NCBI GenBank assembly: GCA_029204225.1
Contig: CM055109.1
Coordinates: 21,850,422 to 21,914,421, forward strand
DNA length: 64,000 nt
Source: Diphasiastrum complanatum
Lineage: Eukaryota > Streptophyta > Lycopodiopsida > Lycopodiales > Lycopodiaceae
Direction: 5' to 3'
Shown here: one piece after another, positions 21,486 to 33,699 of the stretch
How positions within the stretch are numbered: the stretch's first letter is position 1
How the letters are laid out: the number at the start of each line of letters is the position of its first letter
Notes under the pieces: generated by a model
Seen by the model: only the letters and a program-made list of their open reading frames with translations
Databases searched by the model: none
What the model was told of the DNA's origin: nothing
Made by a program: the position numbers and the translations under genes

Positions 21486-22814
21486 CTGTGGTGGCCAGTA
21501 CTTGTGCAACCGGTTACCGTTGATGGGTGTGTCGAATGGCATCCCATCAAGCTTTTCTAAGTTCACGGCTCCATGATTAAGAATTTTCTTGATCCTATGA
21601 GGACCTTCGCCCATGAATTTTAACTTCTCCTTGATCGCCTTGGTTTTATACATCAGGACCAGATCTCCTGAACGAAGATCCTTCTTTTGTAATCTACGAT
21701 CATGTCAAGCCTTGTGTCTTTCCTTTTCAGCTGCCAGTGCATGCGTAGCTAGTAAGCGTGTTTCACAAAGTTTATGCAGAGCTTCAAGACGTAGCTGTAG
21801 AGATTTGGACTCATTAAGACGTTGCGCGATGGAAATCCTTAATGAAGGAACTAAAAACTCTACTAGCATCACAGCATCCGGACCATATACCAATTGGAAG
21901 GGTGTTTGATCAATGCTCCCTTTATATGATGTCCTCAATGCCCACAGTGCAGCATGCAACTTGTGTTTCCAATCTGATCTGCTAGCTTCAACTATTTTCA
22001 TGATCATGCTACACATGATCTTATTGGATGATTCTGCTTGCCCATTACCAGAAGGATAATAAGGCGTACTAGTTCTGTGGATCACGAAGAATTCTTCCAA
22101 CAGGACCTTGATGGTCTCGTTGATGAAATGGCTTCCGCGATCATTGACTAGTTCCACCGAGCATCCGAAGCGCACAATGATATTTTCATAAAGGAACTTG
22201 GCAGTGGTCCTAGCATCAGCTACTCTTACTGCCTTGGCTTCGACCCATTTGGTGAGGTAGTCTATGGCTACGATTATGTATCGAGCCTGAGAACTCCTTG
22301 CTGCAGGGTGAATTGGACCAATATAATCCAATCCCCATTTTTTGAATGGTGTTTGGGCTAAGACTGGGTGCAGTAGATCATAGTTCAATCTCGTTGGTCT
22401 CCTTGCCCTTTGGCACACATCGCACTTTTTCAAGTATTCCTCCGTATCTTTATGAATCATTGGCCACCAACATCCTGATTACAGGATCTTGCGAATTGTA
22501 ATGTCAGATCCAAAATGACCTCCACCCATGCCCTCATGTGAAAGCGAAATGATCTGGGTGGTCTCATGAGGAAGAATACACCGTCGAAGAATTCCATCTG
22601 GACCTCTTCGGTACAACTGGCCGGCAATCAGCTGATAAGGTCTAGCCTTCAAGATCAATTTCCGTTGTTCCGCCTTTAGTAGTGATTTGTCTGGTTGGCC
22701 CTGCATTAGATATTCAACAATGTTGGCAGCCCATTCTGGTAGTGTCTCCGCATAAAATAAGACAGCATCTGCCAGCTCATCATCGGGTTGGGTTGCAATC
22801 TCCTTTCCCTTGAT
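21486..22814 (-). pseudogene. Gypsy E integrase
   Basis: An HHCC zinc-binding region (HEGMGGGHF ... CDVCQ) precedes the DDE core: GLDYIGP, VNDRGSHF and GNGQAESSNK supply D, D and E. The end reads GDLVLMYKTKAIKEKLKF and HKYWPPQ. In-frame stops: TAA near 22480, between RKIL and SGCWWP, and TGA near 21705, where HDRRL follows. Otherwise the frame is open. Confidence 0.88.
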
Positions 22815-24490
22815 TCATGACACATGATCTGCCATGTAGTGTTGTTTTCCCTTGCAAACTACTATCCGAAAATCAAATTCCAACAATAGAAGGAGCCATC
22901 TGGTGATTCTCTTGGTGTTGCAAGTTTTATTAAAGAGATATAGCAAGGGTTGATGGTCCGTATAAAAAGCAAAATGTGTGGCCATCAAATAGTGTCGAAA
23001 CTTCTTAACCGCATAGATCATTGTCAGTGTTTCCCGTTCTGTGGTTGAATAATTCATTTCGGTATCACTGAGCTGTCGGCTTGCAAATCGGATTGGAAAA
23101 TCCTTTTTGTGTTCACCTGGCTGGGTTAAGACTGCTCGAACTGCATACTTCGATGCGTCCGTATGCACGTGAAACTCAATGGACCGATTGGGTGGTCGTA
23201 AGATTGGTGCTGAGACCAATGCATCCTTAATCTTCTGGAAAGCCTTTAGAGCTTCCTCATTCCAATGTGGATCTGTTGTGAGCTTGTAAATTGGTCTGGC
23301 TAACTCCACAAAATCAAGAATGAAGATCCTATAATAGTTAGCATGACCCATGAAAATGTAGACCTCGCGGATCGTCCCCGGTGGTGGTAGATCAATAGTG
23401 ATCCTGATCTTTTATAGATCTGTGGCGATCTCGTGTCTTGACACTATATGGCCGAGTATCAAGCCATGTGTCACCCAGAATTGACATTTTTCTGGATTCA
23501 GGGAGATCTGGTATTCGCGGCATTTTTGTAGCACCTTCTCCAAATTGGATAAGTGTTCTGAATCTGGTCCATGCACGCACAGATTATCCAAGAAAATTTT
23601 CAGAAATTTTTGCAAATAATCTTTGAATGCCGCTTGCATGACTCGCTAGAAAGTGCTTGGGGCATTGCAAAGTCCGAATGGCATCACTTTATAGGCGTAA
23701 GTTCCCCATTCCGTGGCGAATGTGTTCTTGTGCTAATCCTGGGGGGCTATTTTCAACTGGTTGTAGCCGCTGAAGTCGTTCAGAAAACTGTAGGCTTCGT
23801 CGCCAGCTACTCTATCGAGGACACTTTCCGTAAATGGTAAAGGGAAATGGTCCTTTTTGGTGACTGCATTAAGCGCCTTCAGATCCACACAGATCCGCAT
23901 TTTGCTATCGATACCCATTCTGTGTGCTCGATTCCATAAATGAAATCTGCATCAATAAGCTTCTGCAACTCTTGCTTGATCAGTTCTGTATAATTCGGGT
24001 TGCAGCGGTAGTAACGGCTTACCTTGGGGACTGCTCCATCCACCAAAGGTATGGTGTGTTGGACTATTGTTGGCGAAATGCCCTTTAGATCACTATAGCT
24101 CCAGGCAAAACAATCTTTATATTCCATCAACAAGGATCGTAGTCTCTTGAACTGTGTGGGTGTTAACTGCTCTCCCACATGCACTATCCTTTCTTCTTCT
24201 CCTAGTTCCGCAAGATTCATCGGCTGTGTTCGCGCAGGTCCCTCGAAGACTTGTTCCGCTGGTGTATGACTTTGATCAGGTTCTTGTTGGGCTTGCGACA
24301 TCATGATTACCACGTCGTCCAATGTATAATTCTTGAAAGTATCAAACATCTCATGAACTGGAGCTCGTCGAGATTCCTCTTTCAACATATTGATCTTAAC
24401 CCGACTGGTCATTTTTTTATTTTCTGTCACTTGTGTAGAAGATGACGCTGTATCTGAGTCCAACTTGATTGACTTCAAGGAATCCAACAC
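22815..24490 (-). pseudogene. Gypsy E reverse transcriptase and RNase H
   Basis: N-terminal CFAWSYSDLKGI and RYYRCNPNYTELI, then a deletion or frameshift near 23910 that removes the usual PIVVVPKKNGK segment. Then KMRICVDLKALNAVTKKDHF and FLNDFSGYNQ. The catalytic xDD box reads FLDN, because an AAT replaces the second Asp codon at 23584-23586. RNase H has FHVHTDASKYAVRAVL, TERETLTMIYA and TDHQPL. Frame changes also occur near 23730 and 23400. Confidence 0.87.
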
Positions 24491-26155
24491 CTTCTTTTTG
24501 CTCTTTTGTTCATTTTGGTGGGTTCATCCTTGTTGTCTTTCTTCGGGACTGCTGTGACATTCGCCTCATGGTTGCGAATATCAACATCTACTTTAGCTAT
24601 TGTCTCTTTGGGTAGGTCACTCCATCGGATCACCTGGTTGTAGTGTTGCTTCAATTGATTCTTCTTATTCGTAGGTGTCTTAGGTGGATCGATCCTTGAG
24701 ACTTTCGCCATAGCAGACCTTTGTGGTGGTTGAGCTAGTACCTTCTTGGTTCCGTAACGATCTGGGTCCATGTGGTGTAAGACTTGTTCATCAGTCAGTT
24801 CAATCTCCTTATTATAAGTTAGAGCATGTTGCCAAGGGACTAGATTATCGTCCACTGGGTTCTCAATCGGCTCCGCTGACAGCCATGCTACATTTATCAT
24901 ATTCATCCCAAATGTGATTGGTGTGTCCATAGTGTAATATTTGGGTGAAGATGTACTCGGTTCTGGATCTGATTCATATTCACATGCCTGGCAGTAAATA
25001 GTTGCTAATGCATCTGTCCATCTCATGACATCCGTCTCTGAATAATAGTAACCTCCCTTGGCTGGCCTTGGGCAATCAATCGTATGATCTGTCGTGGATG
25101 ATCCGTCATCAACTTTGGGTGCAATAGGTTTCACCACCCATGTGGTTGGATCTACCTTTATAGCCTGTTCTCTATTCTCGAAGGTGAGTTTCCTTGTACC
25201 CCAGTTGTGTACTACTTGCGCAGTCCTCAACCATGGTCTTCCTAGTAAAACACGGTATGCAGATGGAGATTCAGGTATATCCATGACCACAAAAGTAATC
25301 ACAAACTACATGTCTGCTATCTTTATGGGAATATCAGCAACTACACCTTTTGGTTTCACACAGGATTGATCTGCTAGCTTGATGGCGAATCTTGCTAGCT
25401 TCAATCCTTGTAGACCCCATTTTTCGTACAAACTAGTGGAGACCGATGCTCCATCTACTACTGTTGCCTCGTCCTCGTATCTCTTGTGTTTGATTAGCAA
25501 AGTGATGTTGTGTTCCTCACTTTCCCATGTTGCTCCGATGTGGAGGACGTTACTTGTCTCATCATAGCCCGCACAATGTATGGGCTCAGGTGCTACTGGC
25601 TCCTCATCCACTTTGGCCCATTCATCTAGAAGGCTTTTTGCTTGTGGTGCAATCTGCAGTAGTTCTCCGAGTGGTAAACTAACATGGCTTGACAGCAAAA
25701 GTGTGAGCCTTTCAGTGCGTGGTTCCTCGGGCTCCACCATGTGAAAAGGTGGTTCATGTTGGTGCAACCGATCATTCTGATCAGTGCGCAGTGGTGAGCC
25801 TGCTTGTGGTTCCCGTTCGACGTTGACTGGAGGTTCTGTGGGATTGTTTCATTCTTGCTCTTTTTCCTCCTCTTGTGCTTTTTGTACCCAGTGTCTTATT
25901 TTCTGGTACTGTCTTCTCTCTTCCCTCATATTTGCATATGGCGTTGAAGTTGAGGGTTGGTCGTCAGTGACCGATGGTGGTGGTGAGGGAGCCACTTCCT
26001 TCCTCTTCTGTGCACACGTAACAGCTAACACAGGAGCGTGGTCTTGTCGACCTTTTAATGGCATCCCCGCTGGAACTGTTGGTTGTTGTATGGCAATGAG
26101 GTTAAGAGGTGCACTGGTTCCAGATTTAAATGGACAATTCTTGTGTACTCCAGTG
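24475..26155 (-). pseudogene. Gypsy E gag end, linker and protease
   Basis: A Pro/Ser/Gln-rich linker runs 26064-25849 and beyond. The protease region then has ATVVDGASVSTSLYEKWGL (retropepsin-like D-G-A) and SAYRVLLGRPWLRTAQ. A TAG at about 25304 splits it. The segment to 24475 is acidic and polar linker before RT, which begins in another frame at about 24490. Confidence 0.75.
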
Positions 26156-26167
26156 AAACATGCTATT

Positions 26168-26215
26168 AGTTATGCCATGTCATATTGGACGTGACCCGAA
26201 AGTAACTAATATCCT
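26168..26215. repeat. Short dispersed repeat shared with 50233-50282
   Basis: TAGTTATGCCATGTCATATTGG plus CGTGACCCGAAAGTAACTAAT here corresponds to TAGTTATGCCACATCAAACTGG plus a GTGACCCGCAAGTAATTAAT form at 50233-50282. Both lie at a break point in a retroelement coding region. Confidence 0.5.
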
Positions 26216-26288
26216 TGATTCACTGGAGTACTGTGTATCCAGAACTAGGAGTATACTGAATCCTATGTACTAGTCATGGACATAACAT

Positions 26289-27232
26289 TGAAAAGTTCAT
26301 TAGGCAAGAAAGTAGTACTAAAAGAACATTCACACTCACAATCAGTCAGGTTAATTTTCAAAGTCTTACCATTGCCTCTTGGGATCAATCATATGGGCAG
26401 ACATTTTCTTCCTTTCTGGACAAAATTTCATCGTATGTCCAGGCTTCTTACAGACGAAACATAAGTTCTCTTTCTTAGTCTTTTCCCGAGACATAGATTT
26501 CTTAAATCTCTTCCTCTTCGGCTTCTTGGATTCCAATGCTGCTTGATCTAAATCGTCAAAATATTTTACTTGGTCTAGACCGCGCTTCTTACCCTTCTTG
26601 GTTTTCAAAGTGGTTGGAATTTGCGCAAACTGCTTCTTGGATGCCACCACTGTGGAATCATATGTTTTCGCAATCCGAAACGCATCCTCGAAGTTTTGAA
26701 GCACATTTTGTCTGCATTCATTCTGATAGTCAGCTAGCAAATCTAGGACAAACTGCCAAAGTGCCAACTTCGTATCGAATGATGGAACTCTATTCCATAG
26801 GTCCATGAATTCCTAGATATAAGAGTCTAAACTCTTTGTACCCATCCTGTAGTTCACGAACTTCAGTTAGTAGTCAACATCATTAGCAATTATGAAAGCT
26901 TTCTTGAAAACTTTCGCAATCGCATCCCAAGTAGTTGGCTTCACCGTTAAATCTCGTGCTTCAGCGTTAAATCTCGCCACCACGATGATGCTTTGCCGCG
27001 TAAAAAGCACGACGCTTTCAATTTTCTTCTCATCAGGAACACCGTGCAGATTGAAGTAACTACTCCACTTGGCCAGCCAATCCTCGATGACTTCAAGTTT
27101 TTTCTCCTTCTTCTGTCCCGCATAACCCTCCGGTTGAAAACCGGGTAAAGACATCAATTTGACTTGATTCAACAAAACCTCTATTTGCTGATCTCTCATA
27201 TGATTACAATTATTCATATCATTGGGCGCCAT
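26289..27232 (-). pseudogene. Gypsy gag fragment of a different lineage
   Basis: From ATG 27232 (MAPNDMNNCNHMRDQQ) the frame encodes a retrotransposon gag with WLAKWSSYFNLHGVPDEKK. It breaks near 26867 and resumes to a CCHC knuckle CFVCKKPGHTMKFC (about 26430). Beyond the stop at 26366 the next frame continues GKTLKINLTDCECECSF to about 26289, the gag-protease linker. The neighbouring pol is of a Tat-like kind whose gag should differ, so this is probably a separate element. Confidence 0.75.
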
Positions 27233-27411
27233 ACTCAACTGCTAACAAATCACCATATAAGATGGCGCACCTAGATTTGTAGCTTGATTTGAAGTTTCTT
27301 CGGCCATCTCGATATATCTATCCTGGAAATTACTAAATTTAGTTAATATCAGATTAACTCATAGTGAAGTATAGTGAAATTGACTGAAATTGACTCCAGC
27401 TTGGTTAAAAT

Positions 27412-27640
27412 AATGGTAAGACTTTGGAAATTAACCTGATTGATTGTGAGTGTGAATGCTCTTTTAGTACTACTTCTTTCTTGCCTAATGAACTTTTCTG
27501 TTTAATTGACATAGTTAAAGATCAAGAAGTGAGTTTTATTGGATAGTGATTCAACTTATAATTTTATTAATTCTTTTCTTGTGCAAAAACTCAGCTTGAA
27601 AACTGAAGCCAACAATCATAGATATAAAGTTTAGGACTAC
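27412..27640 (+). pseudogene. Gypsy protease fragment, opposite orientation
   Basis: The plus strand encodes GKTLEINLIDCECECSF and then, past a stop, DSDSTYNFINSFLVQKL, resembling the DSGSTxNFI active-site region of gypsy retropepsins. The first 87 bp (27412-27498) are the reverse complement of 26290-26373, the linker of the minus-strand gag. So two copies of the same gag-protease junction face each other across the gag. Confidence 0.65.
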
Positions 27641-27694
27641 ACTACTTAGCACATTACAATGAGACCTCATTTAATATTACAAAGATCTCCTAAT

Positions 27695-27925
27695 GCCTAA
27701 GGATTGGATTCGACACCTAGTCCGACTGGATTGGATCCGAACGACGGGATTGGATTCGATGACGAGATTGGATCCGAGGGATTGGATCAGACGATATGAT
27801 TGGATCCAATGTGATTCAATACGAGGGATTGGATTCGACCGGGTTTGGATCCGACCGGCGGGTTTGGATCCAAACTGACGGGATTGGATCCACAACATGA
27901 TTGGATTCAATGGGTTTGGTACGAA
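27695..27925. repeat. GGATTGGATC-type minisatellite
   Basis: About twelve degenerate copies of a unit around GGGATTGGATCCGACGA (roughly 16-20 bp) in tandem. Frames give repeating DWIR/GLDP peptides with no family. Confidence 0.85.
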
Positions 27926-28119
27926 GGTCACACCCGATGTCTAGATCCGACTCCCAGATTTGACCTCGGCCACTCGTCAATGACCTTCGACTTTCTCCTT
28001 AAACCATCGGCTGCCATCCAAACCATTGATCGAGGCGGATTTATGTCGACTCTTTGTATATTTTCCGATTCAGAGTAAAATCCGACCCTTTGAATATTTT
28101 CGACCTTTTGTACTGTCAA

Positions 28120-28880
28120 CTCAGAATTTTTTTGAAAACTCGAATTTTTCCAAAGACTCAACTTTTTTCAAAGACTCAAATTTTTCAATAGATTTGAATT
28201 TTTCGGAAGACTCGAATTTTTTGTAAGAATCAAATTTTTCCGAAGACTCGAATTTCTCAAAAGACTCAATTTTTTTTTAGACTCGAATTTTTCTGATTCG
28301 AATTTTTCGGAAGACTCGAATTTTTCATATGGCTCGAATTTTTCAGAAGATTCAAATTTTTACAAAGATTCAAATTTCTTGGAAGACTCGAATTTTTCTA
28401 AAAACTAGATTTTTTTTTGAATTTTTGCAAAGACTTGTATTTTTTTTTTCCAATGACTCGAATTATTCCAAAAGACTCAAATTTTTTGAAGGACTCGATT
28501 CTTTTGGAACGATGCAATTTTTGGAACGACTCGATTTTTTCAAACGCCTCGATTTTTTTTTCAGATGACTCGTATTTTTTGAGCGACTCAAATTTTTGGA
28601 ATGACTCGAATTTTTCCAAAGACTCAAATTTTCTTAAAAGACTTGAAATTTTTCGAAGACTCGAATTTTTGGACGACTCAAATTTTTGGAACGGATCGAG
28701 TGTTTCTAATGGATCGAATTTTTTCCAATGACTCTAGTTTTTATAATGACTTGAATTTTCGGAAAGACTCAAATTTTCGAAATGACTCGAATTTTTTCGA
28801 AGACTCGAATTTTTGGAAAGACTCGAATTTTTTGAACGACTCGAATTTTCCGAAGACTCAAATTTTTCCAAGACTTATTA
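28120..28880. repeat. 18-bp GACTCGAATTTTTCGGAA minisatellite
   Basis: About forty degenerate tandem copies of an 18-bp unit (17-21 bp variants), with homopolymer T length changes. Because 18 is divisible by three, several frames are open for about 100 codons and read as repeated DSNFxK hexapeptides. There is no start context, domain or splice evidence, so it is called a repeat and not a gene. Confidence 0.9.
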
Positions 28881-29321
28881 TGCTTTTGTGTTGCAGATCT
28901 ATATCCATCAAATGTACATGAATGGAAACTAGTAACCTCTCTTTCAAGTATTATAGATGTCATCCATTAAGAAATTCGCAAATTGCAATATAAAGGACGA
29001 ATGACAATTGAAACTTGCAAATTCTAGAATATTTTTTTATGACGCTATGTATATTCCAGACTTCAATTAAGAAATAGAAAAACTAGAGAGTATACCTACC
29101 TAGTTTCCAAGATAACGAGTGGTGGATTGCACTTGGGAACAATATAATAAAGTCTTTTCATTCCAAATGGTATAATGATATACAAAGGTAATTCAAAATT
29201 ACTACTAGATCAAAAAATATGCCCTTAAGTTGATTTGTTCCAATATCAATGTTTATCATTTCTTTTTTAAACATTGAGGCGCATCAAACCTCCACATTGT
29301 TTGTTTGCGAAAACCTATCGA

Positions 29322-29843
29322 ATGATTTTTGACTGGAATTTATGGACAAAGGTTGGGATAAAAAAATCCATTGTAGATATAGAATGCAGAATCAAACCGT
29401 CATTTATATGTTTTAGATACAATATAAAAAAGCAAATGCTTATTGTAGCGTTTCATTATCAGAGATGGAAAAATCACAATGCTATTTGGGCTTTATTAAA
29501 TCAAGACTTGGATAACATTGGACACACTGATTGTATATGCATTGATATCATGTTAAATGAGCATTCCCTTATTAGTACTGAGGTTGAGCAAGATTGGAGC
29601 TTATTCTATATTAGAACAGAGCTAATACTTTTGCAACAAGATAGCCCTAATTATTTCTACTTCATAGCGAATGGAAAATTGGTATGTAATATTTGTTTAT
29701 TGGTGTATAAATTTTTATTCATTAGCTTTATTGTCAATATTCTGAAAACTAATTGTATTGTTGAACATTGTTTGTTTGTGCAAATACGTAAGAGACATGA
29801 AGAGAAATCAAATGCAAAGATTTGGGAGGCGTTGTTCACATAA
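29322..29843 (+). CDS. Hypothetical AT-rich reading frame
   Basis: 173 codons from the first ATG (29322) to a TAA at 29841. It has an acidic central part (ICIDIMLNEHSLIS) and a hydrophobic stretch near LVYKFLFISFIVNIL. I do not recognise it. AGTATGT-like splice donor sequence after FIANGKL (about 29682) means it could be an exon running into an intron. It may be chance in AT-rich DNA or a decayed gene. Confidence 0.22.
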   Translation: MIFDWNLWTKVGIKKSIVDIECRIKPSFICFRYNIKKQMLIVAFHYQRWKNHNAIWALLNQDLDNIGHTDCICIDIMLNEHSLISTEVEQDWSLFYIRTELILLQQDSPNYFYFIANGKLVCNICLLVYKFLFISFIVNILKTNCIVEHCLFVQIRKRHEEKSNAKIWEALFT

Positions 29844-32800
29844 TAGAGAGCAATCATGATACAAGATACTCAATCATAGATGCTAGATGCAAGATGTGTA
29901 AACTCTCATAAGTATCAATATATTTTTCAATTCTAAGAATGTACATGTCTGTCTTGTACAATAAAAGTTTTTCTCACTATTTGTCTTTCTATAGGCCCGT
30001 ATTTATTCATAGGGCATGACATAAAAATATGTATGCTATATAATCTATATTTTTTTTCACAACTCAAAAAAATAAGGTTTGTCTCCACCCTGCACGAGTG
30101 TCAGCTATGGACTAGATTGTCCTCCCATTGTTGTAGCTGGATAGGATTTTGCATGAGATAATAAGTTTATCAACATTTGTTGTTGGAACTCATATATCTC
30201 ATTCATTGTGAAATTTCTACACTTGTACAACATAGACAAAAGCACTGAGTTAATTGATTAAACAAAAAGCTATCACTCTACATGTTTAGAACACTAATAT
30301 ATTCAATAGTATATTTACCTCTCATAGTTATGGACTGCATTATGTACCATTCTAAAAATCTTGTACATTGCGAATGTACTATGTCCATCATCTTGTTGAG
30401 CTGACTAAAATCATAAAAAATATAATGGTTCGTTGACCATTCAATGAAAAAAATATTTATCTGCATACAATCAATAAATAGATGTTGAAAAAACTTACTT
30501 TAGCATCAACAATCTCCACATGTGTATTTACACTAGCTCCTTCTGACTTGGAAAAGAATTGGGCCATCCTCTAAAAGGAGTCCACATGTGCATGGGTGGA
30601 CCTTAGGGAATTCATTTTTACACAGATAGGATTAATATTCCTATTAGAATCCATCCTTACGAAAATTATGTGCACACTCCAATGACAACTGAAAACAAGA
30701 GATCAATGAGTAACTAAAGCAATTATAAAAGTTCATAGAACAAAGTCGAAAACATGTTATAGAGTCACTTATTCTTTACAAGAAGGAATGATGAAAACAT
30801 TTGTCTCTGAAGTTTTATGGAAAAAAAAACTTGGCTGTCAAAGTGGAGCTATCAAGATTTTGTCCAAAAAAAGATGACACAACACAAACATCTTTGGTGA
30901 TGCCGCATCTACATCTATGTGCAAAATACATCATATCCACTTTGATAATTGGGTCTAATAAATCTGATGTCTTGTCTTTCAAAGCATTGCAGAAGTGGTT
31001 CACATAGTTGATGGAATTTATACAAAACAAAAATTGACCTCCAAGCTTATCAATTTTCAATGCAATATACTCATTAAAAACTATATACCTCTAAGAATTC
31101 AAAAATAAGTCTTTTGGATCAACATGAAATCTAATACACAATTCATTGTAAAAATTATCTATCAAACTTTTATCTATATTCAAAATTATTTTATCTACAG
31201 TCATATTCATGCCATTCGCATGAGCAGACGAAATCAACAGATCCCACACGTGTGGAGGGACATGTGGCCTATCTTTAATTGGCCATGTGTTGATTTTGAC
31301 CTATCAACCTTGACTGGCACAAGCAAGTTGACATTTCACTTTCTTGATCAGCCACATGTCGATTTATGATTTGACCATACTCTAAACCATTAGTTCGCAT
31401 GTGTGTTGATTATAACCATTCTTTTTTCAAACAAATGTCTGACACTGATCTCTTTCAGTAGAGTATATATATATAAGAGTATTCGCTTCTAAAGATACTT
31501 TCACAAAATGGAGGTGCTTTGAACTATTCTACTATCGGTACACTTTAGAGACAAAGTATTGTCACCATGTGCCCAACTGTCTTTTGTGCTTACCTTAGTT
31601 CCTACTGGCACGTCGTAGCAATATACCACTCCCATTTGGCATATCGCTATTAATGTTGTCAGAATTATGAGTAGGGTGTGGCCAAACAATGATGATGGAG
31701 AAGGCAAAGTGTTTATTTCAAGTAGCACACACAATTATTGATGTAAATTGCCAAATGTTCGACAATACAAGTGATGCTCTGGCCAATGTTGATAATTGTA
31801 TGACACATAGCATATGCACCAATTGCATCCAAAAGATGTAGTGGCACGTAACAATCATAGTACCTAGCCAATTGGTTATTCATCTCATAAAATCTAGGGG
31901 ATGGTCTGTGCTCTCTTTCATCAAAGGGGTAGTGTGTGCTCTTTTTCATGCACTCTTATATTTTTATGGCATGAAGGCAATTGTATACAAAATTAAGTTT
32001 TTTTTTTTGTATTATACTAACCATCTAATAATAGACCTATTTCCTTTGACATGTGCCTAACATCCTATAATTTGATATGTGGCTAACTTCCAACTCAGTG
32101 GGATAAATTTTGACGTGCACATTACACATCGTTCCATAAGGGACTCTTTCCATGTAACTCCCTAACCCATGGATTGAAATCACAAAAAGAGGCCACTACT
32201 TTATGGTTTGAGGGTTCATGGTAAATGTCCTTCAGATGAGCAACCATGAGATCATTTTCTAACTAGCTTTCTCCCTTGTACACCTAGAAGTTTTTTCAAA
32301 TTTGTTGAGCACTTCATAAAATTTTCTTAAGACTGAGTGAGCCTCTATGTACCTCAATTCCTAAATGTTAAGTGTATTTGTTTGTTATATGCTTCTCAAT
32401 TCACAATATTTTTCCATTTCTCAATTGTCCTCATTATCTACTTTGCCCATTTTTAAGATTTGTCTATTTCTCAACTTTGTTCATTCTCAAGTTTTGTCCT
32501 ACTATTTTTTTTAACAAGATGGATAAAGAAGTCCACATTTTTAATTTCTAGAATAGTGGATGACTTTTGAGTATGGCATAGACTATTAAACAAGATTGAA
32601 AGCCAAACATCAACATAAATAAACAAATTATATTTGATGGTAGAATGTTTTGCAATATTGTATGCTGAGTCAACCATTGGGAGACACTATTTTCCAACCT
32701 AACTATTTGGAAACATATGCCTGTAACACATCTTCCATTCACTTATAGTGCTATGAAGATGTAAGTTCCAATGTGTTTTTGACATACGTTGGAGTATCTA

Positions 32801-33090
32801 TTCGAATTTCAAATATAAAAAACCAAAAATATACTTCTTCTTGGCAATCATAGCACAGTTACCCGATGTGTCTGTCAAACTTCAACAAATTAGTGTCAAA
32901 TTTTGACAAATTAATATGTTGAATTTTGACAAACTCAAATTTTGGATTATGATAAGTAAGATAGCAATACATTTAGCCATATTGCAACCATATCAGCACA
33001 CACACCATACTGATCAATATGAGGGCAAGAAACTGTATTAGAAATGTACATTAAAGTAAAGCACATGAGCAATACTATAATCATTCCCTA
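29844..33090. other. AT-rich DNA, no gene supported
   Basis: Only short frames. A minus-strand stretch near 30640-30490 (MDSNRNINPICVKMNSL, then a stop) has weak coding character, as does 31060-30815, but neither has a recognisable domain. Confidence 0.45.
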
Positions 33091-33094
33091 GTAG

Positions 33095-33480
33095 CAAATA
33101 GGGTGTAATTCTTTCATAGTCAAATGTATCAAGGCAGATCTGTGCCATATTTACCTTTTAGACTTCATGTTTAAGCATGAATGTTTATGAACTATGGTAA
33201 GTAGTTAGGACAAATCCATGCCATATCAACTACTTATAATCAATCACCTACTCATACACATAATGGCTACAATGCTACCATAATCAATCTAAGGACATAT
33301 TCTTTAATAGTAGAGAGCTTGTGATTCTTTCATAGCCAAAGTATCAGGGCAAATGCGTGCCCTGCTGACCTTTTAGACCTCACGTATACGCATGAACGTC
33401 TATGAACTATGGTAAGTAGTTAGGGAAAAATCATGCCATACCAACTACCCCAAATCAACAACCAACTTGTAAACATAATT
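33095..33480. repeat. Two-unit tandem repeat, period about 217 bp
   Basis: ATTCTTTCATAGTCAAATGTATC at about 33110 recurs as ATTCTTTCATAGCCAAAGTATC at about 33322. The shared AACTATGGTAAGTAGTTAGG and CATGCCATA(T/C)CAACTAC follow in both units. Confidence 0.75.
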
Positions 33481-33699
33481 TGGTTGTAGTGGTAGCGTTT
33501 AATATTTACAATGTTATCATAGTTTCTTAGCGAACCAAATCATAATTGCTCTCTTTTTTTAAAAAAAAAAGTTGTGTATATAAACACAACAAAAATTGAA
33601 GACTAAGCATCATGTGTTTACCAAATAGTTCTTCTAAAGCCATTTTCTTATAAACAATAAGTGAAATGCTATCCCTATATAGTTTGTATAAATAACGTT

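Larger units (their letters stand above)
21486..26165 (-). mobile_element. Ty3/gypsy retrotransposon (protease, RT, RNase H, integrase)
   Basis: Minus-strand order protease, RT, RNase H, integrase is that of Ty3/gypsy. It runs from about 26165 (a Cys/His-containing CFTGVHKNCPF stretch, a degenerate zinc-knuckle-like end of gag) to the integrase stop at about 21486. No chromodomain and no LTR pair were found; the gag located immediately upstream appears to be of another lineage. Several stops and frameshifts show it is inactive, although the integrase triad is intact. Confidence 0.85.

Noticed and set aside
26289-27498. DNA transposon with 85-bp terminal inverted repeats
   Set aside because: Both arms encode the gypsy gag-protease linker, so they are better explained as oppositely oriented retroelement pieces. 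No target-site duplication was found.
28026-28731. Protein with repeated DSNFxK hexapeptides
   Set aside because: The 18-bp minisatellite is open in more than one frame and lacks any supporting gene structure.
31501-32060. Opposed short frames with hydrophobic residues
   Set aside because: AT-rich chance frames with no motif or splice support.
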